Shown here: one piece after another, positions 1 to 8,737 of the stretch
Numbering within the stretch: position 1 is the first letter of the stretch
How the letters are laid out: each line of letters begins with the position of its first letter
NCBI GenBank assembly: GCA_014190295.1
Contig: BJGF01000005.1
Coordinates: forward strand, 1-39,332
Origin: Actinomycetes bacterium
GTDB lineage: Bacteria; Actinomycetota; Acidimicrobiia; Acidimicrobiales; Ilumatobacteraceae
DNA length: 39,332 bases
Reading direction: 5' to 3'
Notes under the pieces: generated by a model
What the model saw: the letters and a program-made list of their open reading frames with translations, nothing else
Database searches by the model: none
Told to the model about the DNA's origin: nothing
Translations under genes and position numbers: made by a program

Positions 1-1
1 C

Positions 2-721
2 GACAATAAAGAATCTAAATCTGACACGTCGCAAATCAGTCACCACAACGCCGACTTCGTGGCAACCGAAGTTTTATTCAAGAATGGGGCTGCACGTTTT
101 GTAGTTAGTCAAAAGATAGATGGCCGCTTCGTTAAATTGGGCGAAGTCACGATTGGCCTGCGTGGAATTCACAACGTTCGCAATGCTCTCGGAGCATTGG
201 CAATGGCGATGCAATTCGGGGCGAGTTTCGTCGACGCAAGCAACGCACTTTCGAAATTCGGTGGTGTTGCACGACGTTTTGATCAGCATGGTACGCACCA
301 AGGTGTTACCTATGTCGATGACTACGCACATTTACCCAACGAAATATCTGCCGTGCTGGCTGGTGCGCGTGACGAGTCTGATTCGTGGTCACGAGTTGTC
401 GCTGTTTTTCAACCAAATCGATTCAACCGCATGTCGGTAATTTCGCATCTTTATGCAGATTCATTCGTGGATGCTGATTTGATAGTCGTCACCGATATCT
501 ATCCATCCGGCACCAAACCGATTGCTGGGATAACCGGCGAATTAGTGGTCCAGGCAGTTCGCGATGCGCACCCACTGAGCAATGTGGTGTACCGAGCGCA
601 ACGCGTCGATCTCATAGAATTCTTGGCTAGTGAACTTAAACCCGGTGACTTATGCATTTCGATGGGTTGTGGCGATATCGCGGCACTTCCAGGCGAATTG
701 ATTTCACGTCGTCAGGAATAA
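2..721 (+). CDS. murC: UDP-N-acetylmuramate--L-alanine ligase, 3' part (MurC)
   Basis: This is the C-terminal part of MurC, the cytoplasmic ATP-dependent ligase that adds L-alanine to UDP-MurNAc in peptidoglycan synthesis. The frame is open to the left edge, so the start lies outside the window; the GTG at 59 is internal. Visible Mur-ligase landmarks are the segment GIHNVRNALGALA, the VARRFDQ stretch that opens the C-terminal domain, DDYAHLPNEI (usual form DDYAHHPTE) and FQPNRFNRM (usual form FQPHRYSR). The gene ends with TAA three bases before the next ATG, which fits one division/cell-wall operon with murB-ftsQ and ftsZ. The altered histidines in the two motifs are discussed as a finding. 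Identity is secure from motifs and context. Confidence 0.93.
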   Translation, partial: DNKESKSDTSQISHHNADFVATEVLFKNGAARFVVSQKIDGRFVKLGEVTIGLRGIHNVRNALGALAMAMQFGASFVDASNALSKFGGVARRFDQHGTHQGVTYVDDYAHLPNEISAVLAGARDESDSWSRVVAVFQPNRFNRMSVISHLYADSFVDADLIVVTDIYPSGTKPIAGITGELVVQAVRDAHPLSNVVYRAQRVDLIEFLASELKPGDLCISMGCGDIAALPGELISRRQE

Positions 722-724
722 TCA

Positions 725-2836
725 ATGATCACCGATATTTCGCGTCCGAGTGACAAAGATCTTTCGCGACTGGCTTCACTTCTTGGCGACCGAGCAACCC
801 TAAATGAACCGTTGGGTCCATACACGACCTATCGAGTTGGCGGAGAAGCATCGGTGTTTATGCGGGTATTGAGTGTCGAAGATTTGCACGCACTGTCGCG
901 AGCCCTTTCTAAAGTTCGTGTCCCTGTTGTTGTGCTCGGCCGTGGTAGCAACATGTTGGTTAGCGACAGTGGTTTTCGCGGAGTAGCAATCACTCTTGGT
1001 CCATTTGCCGAGAAAATTAGTTTGCCTCAAATTAACGAGCCACCAATTTTGATTGCAGGATCAATGGCGTCACTGCCTGTCTTGGCCCGACAAAGTGTGC
1101 ATCAGGGTTTGACCGGCTTTGAGTGGGCCGTCGGGGTGCCAGGTTCGCTTGGTGGGGCAGTGCGAATGAATGCCGGTGGTCATGGTGCAGACATGATTGC
1201 CTCGTTAATCAGCGTTCGACTATTTCATCTTGAGCATGGTATTGAAGCGAACGTTTCAGCTGCGAACTTGGGTTTGCGATTTCGAGGTTCAGATTTGAAA
1301 GATGAACACGTTGTGTTATCGGCGACCCTTCGTTTGAGTTGGGGTGATTCATCCGAAGGTGAAGCACGGATGGCAGAAATAGTCAAGTGGCGTCGTGAGC
1401 ATCAACCTGGCGGTCAAAATGCGGGTTCTGTTTTCGTTAATCCAGTATCTGGTGCAACTTCAGCGGGTGCGTTAATTGACGGTTTAGGTTTGCGTGGTTA
1501 TCGAATCGGCTCTGCAAGTATTTCTGACAAGCACGCAAACTTTATTCAGGCAGACGAAGACGGAAGCGCCGACGATGTCGCGGAGGTAATGACGTTTATT
1601 CGCGATCGCGTTTCTGAAACTCACGGGATTGATCTTCGTAGCGAAATTCGGCTTGTTGGTTTTTCAAGTGCAGTTGCTGTTGATGCAGGTGCGCAATCTT
1701 TGTTTGAACAAAAACACGACTCACAGCTTGATGCAGCCTTCGGCACATCTGCAGACACAGATTTGTCAATTCCGATGCCGACATTCTCTGAGCAGTTATC
1801 CGATGATGTGATGGCCGAACTACACGATGCATTTGCGGGTGACTTGACCCCAATCAGCAATTTGCGAGTAGTGCGACCTGATCTGCACACTAGTGAAAGC
1901 ACTAGTGAAAGCGTTAATGAAAGCGCTAGCGATTCGTCCGCTTCTTTGTTGTCGTTAAAAACCAATGATGGGCGGGTAGTAATTGTTGACGAAGATTTGC
2001 GTTTGCCGACCGACAGCGACTTTCCTGTTGATGAACAAACGAGTTCGGTAAATATTGCCCCGACATCAAATTCAGGGACGGTCATCGAAGATTCTCGTTG
2101 GGCTAGTCGGCGCAAAGTTGTTGCTCACAACGCATCACGCAACAAAATGCGGTGGCTTGTCGCAGCAGGTTCAGTCGTCGGAGTAATTGCTGTTGTATTG
2201 ATCGTCTTGGCTTCACCAATAATCGGAGTGCGCAAGATCGATGTCGAAGGTGTTCGTTATATGAACGCCGACTTGATTACATCGGTAAAAAAGTCACTTC
2301 TCGGAAAGTCTGTACTCACTGTTGATACAAATGCCGCTGAACGTCGACTTGAGGGAGATCCGTGGGTTGATTCGGTACGAATTCGGACGTACTTTCCTTC
2401 GCGATTAACTATCGAAATAGTTGAACGAGTTCCAGTGGCATGGTTTCTCGGTGTGGATAATCGAGCGCGAATCGTAGATCAAGATGGTCGGGTTTTAGCA
2501 GTCGAAACTGGGCAACCAACTGCGTACTTGCAGATCACCGGAGTAGGAGCCAATCTTGCTCCCGGGGGTAGCGCGGGAGATATATATAGGGCTGCAGCCC
2601 AATTAGCAAAGGCGCTACCCGATGAACTGCTGGATTTGGTCTTAAACGTCGGTACGGCCGGACCAAACCAATTAACCATGACATTGCGGTCAGGCACTCT
2701 GGTCAATTTCGGTCAACCAGTCGACGTGCAGAAAAAACTCATTGCATTAGTTGTGTTGTTGCGCAGACAGGATTCTAAGCAGATCATCTCGATTGATCTG
2801 ACAAACACCGATGTCCCAACCGTAAAGTCCAAGTAG
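725..2836 (+). CDS. murB-ftsQ: Fusion protein: UDP-N-acetylenolpyruvoylglucosamine reductase (MurB) + division protein FtsQ
   Basis: One uninterrupted 703-residue frame joins two usually separate proteins. Residues about 20-320 are MurB, the FAD/NADPH reductase that makes UDP-MurNAc: TTYRVGGEA, the flavin-binding GRGSNMLVSD, catalytic Ser235 in AGSVFVNP, and Glu307 in HGIDLRSEIRLVG. Residues about 321-470 are an acidic, Ser/Thr-rich linker containing a small tetrapeptide repeat (TSES). A single membrane helix follows at about 477-500, preceded by basic residues. A POTRA-like segment starts near 502 (VRKIDVEGVRYMNAD) and leads to an FtsQ-type region (WVDSVRIRTYFPSRLTIEIVERVPVAW). The predicted topology puts MurB in the cytoplasm and FtsQ outside the membrane. 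In many actinobacteria murC, murB and ftsQ are separate neighbours, so a fusion here is plausible. There is no start codon with a convincing ribosome site between the halves. Confidence 0.92.
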   Translation: MITDISRPSDKDLSRLASLLGDRATLNEPLGPYTTYRVGGEASVFMRVLSVEDLHALSRALSKVRVPVVVLGRGSNMLVSDSGFRGVAITLGPFAEKISLPQINEPPILIAGSMASLPVLARQSVHQGLTGFEWAVGVPGSLGGAVRMNAGGHGADMIASLISVRLFHLEHGIEANVSAANLGLRFRGSDLKDEHVVLSATLRLSWGDSSEGEARMAEIVKWRREHQPGGQNAGSVFVNPVSGATSAGALIDGLGLRGYRIGSASISDKHANFIQADEDGSADDVAEVMTFIRDRVSETHGIDLRSEIRLVGFSSAVAVDAGAQSLFEQKHDSQLDAAFGTSADTDLSIPMPTFSEQLSDDVMAELHDAFAGDLTPISNLRVVRPDLHTSESTSESVNESASDSSASLLSLKTNDGRVVIVDEDLRLPTDSDFPVDEQTSSVNIAPTSNSGTVIEDSRWASRRKVVAHNASRNKMRWLVAAGSVVGVIAVVLIVLASPIIGVRKIDVEGVRYMNADLITSVKKSLLGKSVLTVDTNAAERRLEGDPWVDSVRIRTYFPSRLTIEIVERVPVAWFLGVDNRARIVDQDGRVLAVETGQPTAYLQITGVGANLAPGGSAGDIYRAAAQLAKALPDELLDLVLNVGTAGPNQLTMTLRSGTLVNFGQPVDVQKKLIALVVLLRRQDSKQIISIDLTNTDVPTVKSK
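1889..1936 (+). repeat. In-frame 12-bp tandem repeat in the MurB-FtsQ linker
   Basis: Two perfect copies of ACTAGTGAAAGC (1889-1900 and 1901-1912) are followed by two diverged copies. They encode TSES, TSES, VNES and ASDS at residues 389-404. This looks like a slippage-derived expansion of a disordered linker and is a possible length-variable site between strains. Confidence 0.8.
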
Positions 2837-2866
2837 AGACTTTCGCGCCTAGACCTTTGCTAAATG

Positions 2867-2895
2867 TTGGCACAGTTCGCCAAGTATGGCAGAAT
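2867..2895 (+). promoter_or_regulatory. Putative ftsZ promoter
   Basis: TTGGCA (2867-2872) is separated by 17 bases from CAGAAT (2890-2895), which is preceded by the extended -10 dinucleotide TG. This would start transcription about 25-30 bases before the ftsZ ATG. The 11-mer TGGCAGAATAG recurs at the same kind of position before the gene at 16964, which supports the -10 assignment. Called by eye only. Confidence 0.45.
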
Positions 2896-2909
2896 AGTTA
2901 AATTAACTA
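2895..2909. promoter_or_regulatory. Palindrome at the predicted ftsZ transcription start
   Basis: TAGTTAA-A-TTAACTA is a perfect inverted repeat with 7-base arms and one central base. It lies immediately after the predicted -10 hexamer and about 20 bases before the ftsZ ATG. It could be an operator over the transcription start or merely an A+T-rich chance palindrome. Confidence 0.35.
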
Positions 2910-2929
2910 GTAGCGGGGGTTTATCTTAA

Positions 2930-4045
2930 ATGGCCGGTCAGCCACAAAATTATTTAGCAGTTATCAAAGTTATTGGCGTTGGTGGTGGTGGTGTCAACGC
3001 GATTAATCGAATGATGGAGTCAGGTATGCGCGGTGTTGAATTCATCGCGATCAATACTGATGCCCAAGCATTGTTGTTGAGTGATGCAAGCGTAAAAATC
3101 GACATCGGCCGTGAACTAACTCGCGGTTTGGGTGCAGGTGCTGATCCTGAAATTGGTCGTGAAGCCGCAGAACAACATCGTGATGAGATTCAAGAAGTTG
3201 TGGCGGGCGCAGACATGGTGTTTATCACCGCAGGAGAAGGTGGCGGAACAGGAACGGGCGCAGCACCAGTAGTTGCAGAAATTGCAAAAGCCGAAGGTGC
3301 CCTTACTGTTGCAATTGTTACGCGACCATTCGCATTTGAAGGCCGTCGACGTTCGGTGCAAGCAGATGCAGGCATCGCTGCGCTTAAAGAAAAAGTTGAC
3401 ACGCTTGTCGTAATTCCTAACGAAAGATTGTTGGCAATTTCCACTGAAAAGACGACATTGCTGGACGCTTTTAAAAGAGCCGACGAAGTGTTGTTGCAAG
3501 GTGTATCCGGGATTACAGGATTAATCACGACTCCTGGTTTGATCAACACCGACTTTGCAGACGTCAAGACTGTTTTGGCTAATGCTGGTACAGCACTTAT
3601 GGGTACTGGTTCAGCAAGTGGGGACAATCGAGCAGTTGTTGCAGCCAACAACGCAATCAACTCGCCGTTACTCGAAGCTTCGCTTGAAGGCGCACGTGGC
3701 ATAGTTGTGAATATCACAGGACCATCGAATGTCGGATTGTTCGAAGTCACAAATGCAATGGAGATCGTTCGTGGTGTTGCCCATCAAGATGCCAACATCA
3801 TTCATGGTTTGGTGATCGACGACGACATTAATGACGAAGTAAGAGTCACGGTCGTAGCCGCAGGTTTCGAGCGTTGGGATGCTGCCGCGCAACGTAATTC
3901 AACTCGAAGCGACGGTCGTAACACCGCCACAGCAGGAACAGCTCGTCCAGATCCAAAAGGTGGTCGTTTGAAAGATTTGTTCGGCGGTTCTGATCCGCTG
4001 AGTGGAGAAGATGACGACGACGATCTGCCGTCTTTTCTAAAATAA
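2930..4045 (+). CDS. ftsZ: Cell division protein FtsZ
   Basis: FtsZ is the tubulin-like GTPase that forms the cytokinetic ring. The 371-residue protein has the GTP-binding tubulin signature [10 protein letters not shown] at residues 104-113, the N-terminal [15 protein letters not shown] loop, and the T7 catalytic loop NTDFAD at 206-211, which inserts into the next subunit. A short, charged C-terminal linker ends in an acidic run and the conserved tail peptide DLPSFLK, the usual docking site for SepF and other partners. The ATG is preceded at about 11 bases by a G-rich stretch (GCGGGGG). It follows murB-ftsQ by 93 bases that appear to carry its own promoter, and sepF lies two genes downstream. 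Confidence 0.98.
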   Translation: MAGQPQNYLAVIKVIGVGGGGVNAINRMMESGMRGVEFIAINTDAQALLLSDASVKIDIGRELTRGLGAGADPEIGREAAEQHRDEIQEVVAGADMVFITAGEGGGTGTGAAPVVAEIAKAEGALTVAIVTRPFAFEGRRRSVQADAGIAALKEKVDTLVVIPNERLLAISTEKTTLLDAFKRADEVLLQGVSGITGLITTPGLINTDFADVKTVLANAGTALMGTGSASGDNRAVVAANNAINSPLLEASLEGARGIVVNITGPSNVGLFEVTNAMEIVRGVAHQDANIIHGLVIDDDINDEVRVTVVAAGFERWDAAAQRNSTRSDGRNTATAGTARPDPKGGRLKDLFGGSDPLSGEDDDDDLPSFLK

Positions 4046-4066
4046 TCGTTGCATGTCGGTGACGAC

Positions 4067-4738
4067 ATGATCACGCCCGATTTAAGTACGATCAGCGAAC
4101 GTGTTGCGCAAATTCGTTCACGAATTTTAAGCGCTGGTGGCGAGAACGTCTCTCTGATCGCCGTCACAAAATCGTTTGAAGCCAGTGCGCTGATCGCTGC
4201 ACAGGCAACTGGTTGCAACGCGGTGGGCGAGAACTACGCGCAAGAGTTGATTTCAAAAATCACCCAGGTGCCAAACGAAAATCGTTTGCCTGTGCATTTT
4301 ATTGGTCGTTTGCAGAGCAATAAAATTAAATCGCTCGTCGATGTTGTGGATGTCTGGCAAAGTGTGGATCGCATATCGGTAGTTGAAGAGATCGCCAAGC
4401 GTTGCAAAGTAATTGAGCACCGCTGGCCCGCCCAAATTATGTTGCAGGTCAACTCGACAAATGAGCCAGACAAAGGGGGTTGCGAGCCATCCGAAGTACC
4501 TGTTTTGATTGCCAAAGCTTCGGCTTTGGGTGTAAATGTCATCGGCTTGATGACCGTTGGCCCGACCAACAATGAGCCAGATGAAACTCGAGCGGCATTT
4601 CGATTAGTGCGCAAAATAGCCAATGACTTGGGGCTAGACCAGGTGAGCATGGGGATGACCGGAGACTTGGAGATTGCAGTTGAAGAGGGGTCAACTTCGG
4701 TACGAATCGGTACGGCATTGTTTGGGGCACGAATTTAA
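4067..4738 (+). CDS. yggS: YggS/PROSC family pyridoxal-5'-phosphate homeostasis protein
   Basis: A single-domain alanine-racemase-fold PLP carrier that buffers free PLP, without a known catalytic role. The PLP lysine is Lys35 in LIAVTKS. Other family marks are VGENYAQEL, HFIGRLQSNK, GLMTVGP and the C-terminal SMGMTGDLEIAVEEGSTSVRIG phosphate-binding region. I chose ATG 4067 (223 residues) because it gives the normal family N-terminus; a TTG at 4049, four bases after the ftsZ stop, is an in-frame alternative. The position between ftsZ and sepF is conserved in actinobacteria and many Firmicutes. pdxS and pdxT, which make PLP, are present at the other end of the window. Confidence 0.94.
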   Translation: MITPDLSTISERVAQIRSRILSAGGENVSLIAVTKSFEASALIAAQATGCNAVGENYAQELISKITQVPNENRLPVHFIGRLQSNKIKSLVDVVDVWQSVDRISVVEEIAKRCKVIEHRWPAQIMLQVNSTNEPDKGGCEPSEVPVLIAKASALGVNVIGLMTVGPTNNEPDETRAAFRLVRKIANDLGLDQVSMGMTGDLEIAVEEGSTSVRIGTALFGARI

Positions 4739-4780
4739 CTGCAATTTAAATAGTGACCGTTTTTGCGACTGAATCTCAAC

Positions 4781-4786
4781 TAACCT
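4781..4786 (+). promoter_or_regulatory. Putative -10 element for leaderless sepF mRNA
   Basis: TAACCT ends six bases before ATG 4793, which places the expected transcription start on the A of that ATG. No Shine-Dalgarno sequence is visible. This also favours ATG 4793 over the GTG at 4787 as the sepF start. Confidence 0.35.
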
Positions 4787-4792
4787 GTGCGT

Positions 4793-5326
4793 ATGTCAAT
4801 GTTTCGACGTGCAATGGATTACCTGGGTCTTGGGCCAGACGAAGCGTACGACGAATACGACGAGTCGATCCCGGCGGAACGAACCGTTAGACGTCAGACG
4901 CGCAGCAACGGTCGGCTAGATCGACGTGCTTTTGAAAATGATGGCCATCAAGGCGATGAATACGAAGAGGCCGAAGATGAATACAGCAACCCTCGTGTTC
5001 GCGGTCAGCAAACTCAACATGATTCAGGTGTCACAGTTCGCCCACCGATCGGTCGTCGCGGAGAGCAAGTAGTTCGTCCGTTACTTAGTTCTGCAGATCC
5101 AGTTACGCTGCGCCCGCAAACTTATGAAGAGGCTAAAGAAATCGCCGATTTATTCAAGCAGGGCAACCCAATTATTATCAACGTGCAGTCAACTGATCCA
5201 AAAATTATGCGTCGGATAATTGATTTTGCTAGCGGTGTTTCTTATGCACAAAACGGCACAATGGAAAAACTGAGTGTCGGTGTGTACATGATGAAACCGT
5301 ATGGTGCGCGCGTAACGCGCGGCTAG
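4793..5326 (+). CDS. sepF: Cell division protein SepF
   Basis: SepF tethers FtsZ to the membrane and is the main FtsZ anchor in actinobacteria, which lack FtsA. The 177-residue protein starts with the amphipathic membrane-binding peptide MSMFRRAMDYLGLG, followed by an acidic, low-complexity linker (about residues 15-95), then the SepF core. The core includes RPQTYEEAKEIADLFKQGNP, INVQSTDPKIMRRIIDFASG and a final MMKPYGARV. ATG 4793 is chosen because it gives the canonical N-terminal helix and because a TAnnnT hexamer sits at leaderless distance. yggT follows 16 bases after the stop. Confidence 0.95.
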   Translation: MSMFRRAMDYLGLGPDEAYDEYDESIPAERTVRRQTRSNGRLDRRAFENDGHQGDEYEEAEDEYSNPRVRGQQTQHDSGVTVRPPIGRRGEQVVRPLLSSADPVTLRPQTYEEAKEIADLFKQGNPIIINVQSTDPKIMRRIIDFASGVSYAQNGTMEKLSVGVYMMKPYGARVTRG

Positions 5327-5342
5327 AGCAGATCGGTTTTCT

Positions 5343-5594
5343 ATGACGAGCATCTTGTGTAATCTCGTTTCAATTTTCACGATGATGATAATTGTGCGCG
5401 TTGTGTTGTCGTGGTTTCCGAGTACAAGTGGCGGACTGATCGCACAAGTTTCTTACTACGTTGGTCGAGTAACAGAACCAGTGCTAAATGCTGTTCGACA
5501 AAGACTTCCACGAACGGGCTCGCTTGATCTTTCGCCACTGGTTGTTTTGTTGTTCCTGCAGATCGTTGTGCAGGGCATGATCTTGAAGTGCTAG
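5343..5594 (+). CDS. yggT: YggT family membrane protein
   Basis: A small protein of 83 residues with two hydrophobic helices (about residues 3-22 and 62-80) around a conserved cytosolic or loop segment. Family signatures are VRVVLSWFP and [24 protein letters not shown], which covers most of the protein. YggT-family proteins are commonly encoded next to sepF and are linked to division-site membrane organisation or osmotic tolerance, without a defined biochemical activity. In many actinobacteria divIVA follows; here ileS begins eight bases after the stop and no divIVA is present. Confidence 0.92.
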   Translation: MTSILCNLVSIFTMMIIVRVVLSWFPSTSGGLIAQVSYYVGRVTEPVLNAVRQRLPRTGSLDLSPLVVLLFLQIVVQGMILKC

Positions 5595-5601
5595 TTCGCA
5601 C

Positions 5602-8600
5602 GTGCCCTATCCGCAGGTAGAACCGCAACCGAACTTTCCGTCACTTGAGTCACGAATTCTTGAGTATTGGAAGCAAGACAAAACGTTCGAAACATCGGTC
5701 GAGTTGCATGACGCCGGCGACAAAGGCGAAAACGAATTTGTTTTCTATGACGGCCCACCATTTGCAAACGGGCTACCGCACTATGGTCACTTACTCACAG
5801 GTTTCGTAAAAGATGCTGTGCCGCGATATCGCACGATGCGTGGGCAACGAGTAGAACGACGTTTCGGTTGGGACTGTCATGGCCTTCCGGCAGAAGCAGA
5901 AGCAGAGCGTCAACTCGGAATTTCTGGTCGACAGGCGATAACCGATTTCGGGATTGACAAGTTCAACGATTATTGCCGCACTTCAGTTTTGCAATACACC
6001 AGCGACTGGGAGCGTTACGTAACTCGGCAAGCTCGATGGGTCGACTTTGAAGACGATTACAAGACACTTGACACCCCATATATGGAGAGCGTGATGTGGG
6101 CATTCAAGACCTTGTGGGATAAAGGTTTGATTTATGAGGGCTTTCGTGTTTTGCCTTATTCATGGGCACTCGAAACCCCGCTTTCAAATACTGAAACTCG
6201 AATGGACGACGCGTACAAGCAAGTGCAAGATCCAGCACTAACCGTTGCTTTCGAACTCGTGACCGGCGAATTTCTTCTCGCATGGACAACGACACCTTGG
6301 ACATTGCCATCGAATTTGGCTCTTGCTGTTTCGCCCGATGTTGATTACGCCGTGATCGAACATGATGGTCGAAAATTAATAATTGCAGAAGAACGTTTGA
6401 CGGCGTACGAACGCGAGTTTTCTGAGCCGAAAGTTGTTTCGACGCTCAAAGGGTCTGAATTGGTTGGTCGTAAATATAAACCATTGTTTGACTATTTTGC
6501 AGAGCATCCGAACTCGTTTCGCATTATTGCCGGTGACTTTGTTACGACCCAGGAGGGCACTGGAGTAGTGCACTTGGCACCAGGGTTTGGCGAAGACGAC
6601 CAACGTGTTTGTCAAGAAGAACAAATCGAACTCGTGGTCCCGGTTGATTCGCGCGGGCGCTTCACAAGCGAAGTCAAAGATTTCGAGGGACAATTAGTTT
6701 TTGATGCGAATCCGGCGATCATTCGAATGCTCAAAGATCGTGGCGTTGTGATTCGTCACGAAACCTACGACCATGCTTATCCGCATTGTTGGCGCACTGG
6801 CAAACCGCTGATTTACAAAGCTGTTGGCTCGTGGTTTGTGAAAGTGACTGCGATCAAAGATCGCATGGTCGAACTAAATGAACAAGTCACTTGGGTTCCC
6901 GAGCATTTGAAGAATGGCAGTTTTGGCAAATGGTTAGAAAACGCACGCGACTGGACAATCAGCCGAAATAGGTTTTGGGGTTCGCCGATTCCTGTGTGGC
7001 GCAGTGACGACCCCGAATATCCGCGTCTTGACGTCTATGGCAGTCTCGAAGAACTACGAGCCGACTTTGGGGTTGACATTCAAGAACTACATCGACCAAC
7101 CATCGATAATCTCGTGCGACCAAACCCCGATGATCCAACCGGAAAATCAATGATGCGTCGTGTGCCTGAAGTTTTGGACTGCTGGTTCGAGAGCGGGTCG
7201 ATGCCATTTGCGCAAGTTCATTACCCGTTCGAGAATCAAGAATGGTTTGAAAATCATTATCCAGGTGACTTCATCGTCGAGTACATCGGACAAACTCGCG
7301 GTTGGTTTTATACGTTGCATGTTTTGGCGACGGCGCTATTCGATCGGCCGGCATTTTTGAATTGTGTAAGTCATGGAATCGTCTTGGGCGAAGATGGCGC
7401 AAAGATGTCGAAGAGTTTGCGCAATTATCCGGACCCGATGAAAGTCTTCGATAGTCACGGTGCGGATGCAATGCGCTGGTATTTGCTTTCGTCGTCAATT
7501 TTGCGTGGTTCAGATTTCGCGGTAACCGAAGAAGGAATGCGAGACACCGTGCGCCAGGTGATGTTGCCACTTTGGAATAGTTGGTATTTTCTGTCTCTCT
7601 ATTCGAATGCCGAATCACTAACCGGAAAGTTTGATACGACCAGTAAAAATGTTTTGGATCGCTATATTATTTCGAAATTACGCGCTCTAGTAATTGACTC
7701 AACAAAAAGTTTCGACAGATATGACTTGTTCGCGGCATGCGCCGAAATTCGCACATTCTTGGACGTACTGACGAATTGGTATATTCGTCGAAGTCGTGAG
7801 CGGTTTTGGTCTGGTGATATTGAGGCGATCAATACTTTACATACAGTTCTGCATTGCTTGACTCGAATTGCTGCTCCGGTGTTGCCGCTGATTACCGAAG
7901 AAATCTTTCGTGGACTTACCGGCGAGCGAAGTGTGCACATGCAATCATGGCCGACTGTCGATTCACTTCGACAAGATGATGCGCTGGTTGCGTCAATGGA
8001 TCGTGTGCGTGATGTTTGCTCGACGACACTTTCGCTGCGCAAGATTCATGGTCGGCGAGTTCGAATGCCGCTGGCGAGCCTGGTCGTCGCAACGGCCGAC
8101 TCTGCTGAGTTGCAAGACTTTGCCGACGTGATCGCCGATGAAGTGAACGTTCGTAAAGTCGAATTCACTGATGATGTTTCGTCGGTGGCTGCATTCGAAC
8201 TGCAAGTTGTGCCGAGTGTTGTCGGCCCAAGACTCGGTGCCGATACTCAGCGAGTGATAGTCGCTGTCAAAAAAGGAGATTGGAAACGAAAGGGCAACAT
8301 TGTGACTGCCGGATCGATTGATCTTTTCGAAGGCGAATATCAATTGAAACTGGTACCAAAAGGCTCTGGAGCGAGCGCAACTTTGAATAATTCTGAAGGG
8401 GTAGTTGTCTTGGATATAGAACTGACTGCCGAACTTGAAGCGGAAGGTGCCGCAAGAGATTTGATCAGACTTGTGCAGCAACTGCGTCGCGATTCGGGCC
8501 TAAATGTCTCGGATCGCATTCATCTGCGCCTTGGCTTGCCCGCGGACTTCAATTCGCAGATCGCCGCCCATATAACGACAATTAAGACTGAAACTCTGGC

Positions 8601-8688
8601 GACTGTGCTCGAACTCGTTGAAAATCAGGTTCCCAACGCTGATCTAGACGGTATTGCCGTGTTTGTGTCGCTAAATCCGCTACCGTAA
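5602..8688 (+). CDS. ileS: Isoleucyl-tRNA synthetase, type 2 (eukaryote-like)
   Basis: IleRS charges tRNA-Ile. The 1028-residue protein has the class I HIGH motif as HYGH (residues 60-63, in [14 protein letters not shown]) and KMSKS at 601-605. The CP1 editing domain lies between, with TTPWTLPSN and the stretch around [11 protein letters not shown]. The HYGH form, the [11 protein letters not shown] block and the length match the type 2 IleRS that actinobacteria and eukaryotes share; the C-terminal zinc-binding region of type 1 enzymes is absent. Type 2 enzymes as a family bind mupirocin poorly. The GTG at 5602 is the only start that keeps the N-terminal helix and lies eight bases after yggT. 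Confidence 0.97.
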   Translation: MPYPQVEPQPNFPSLESRILEYWKQDKTFETSVELHDAGDKGENEFVFYDGPPFANGLPHYGHLLTGFVKDAVPRYRTMRGQRVERRFGWDCHGLPAEAEAERQLGISGRQAITDFGIDKFNDYCRTSVLQYTSDWERYVTRQARWVDFEDDYKTLDTPYMESVMWAFKTLWDKGLIYEGFRVLPYSWALETPLSNTETRMDDAYKQVQDPALTVAFELVTGEFLLAWTTTPWTLPSNLALAVSPDVDYAVIEHDGRKLIIAEERLTAYEREFSEPKVVSTLKGSELVGRKYKPLFDYFAEHPNSFRIIAGDFVTTQEGTGVVHLAPGFGEDDQRVCQEEQIELVVPVDSRGRFTSEVKDFEGQLVFDANPAIIRMLKDRGVVIRHETYDHAYPHCWRTGKPLIYKAVGSWFVKVTAIKDRMVELNEQVTWVPEHLKNGSFGKWLENARDWTISRNRFWGSPIPVWRSDDPEYPRLDVYGSLEELRADFGVDIQELHRPTIDNLVRPNPDDPTGKSMMRRVPEVLDCWFESGSMPFAQVHYPFENQEWFENHYPGDFIVEYIGQTRGWFYTLHVLATALFDRPAFLNCVSHGIVLGEDGAKMSKSLRNYPDPMKVFDSHGADAMRWYLLSSSILRGSDFAVTEEGMRDTVRQVMLPLWNSWYFLSLYSNAESLTGKFDTTSKNVLDRYIISKLRALVIDSTKSFDRYDLFAACAEIRTFLDVLTNWYIRRSRERFWSGDIEAINTLHTVLHCLTRIAAPVLPLITEEIFRGLTGERSVHMQSWPTVDSLRQDDALVASMDRVRDVCSTTLSLRKIHGRRVRMPLASLVVATADSAELQDFADVIADEVNVRKVEFTDDVSSVAAFELQVVPSVVGPRLGADTQRVIVAVKKGDWKRKGNIVTAGSIDLFEGEYQLKLVPKGSGASATLNNSEGVVVLDIELTAELEAEGAARDLIRLVQQLRRDSGLNVSDRIHLRLGLPADFNSQIAAHITTIKTETLATVLELVENQVPNADLDGIAVFVSLNPLP

Positions 8689-8726
8689 CGCAGTCAAATA
8701 AGTGAGTTCCAAACAGGGAATCGCTT

Positions 8727-8732
8727 GAGAGG
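8727..8732 (+). promoter_or_regulatory. Ribosome binding site deciding the start at 8738
   Basis: GAGAGG sits five bases before ATG 8738, which supports that ATG over the GTG at 8732. It is one of the few clear Shine-Dalgarno sequences in the window, so this protein is probably well translated. Confidence 0.6.
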
Positions 8733-8737
8733 TGATC

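Noticed and set aside
1621-2115. A 164-residue minus-strand frame over the MurB-FtsQ linker
   Set aside because: It mirrors the low-complexity Ser/Asp-rich linker codons. No start context or homology is visible.
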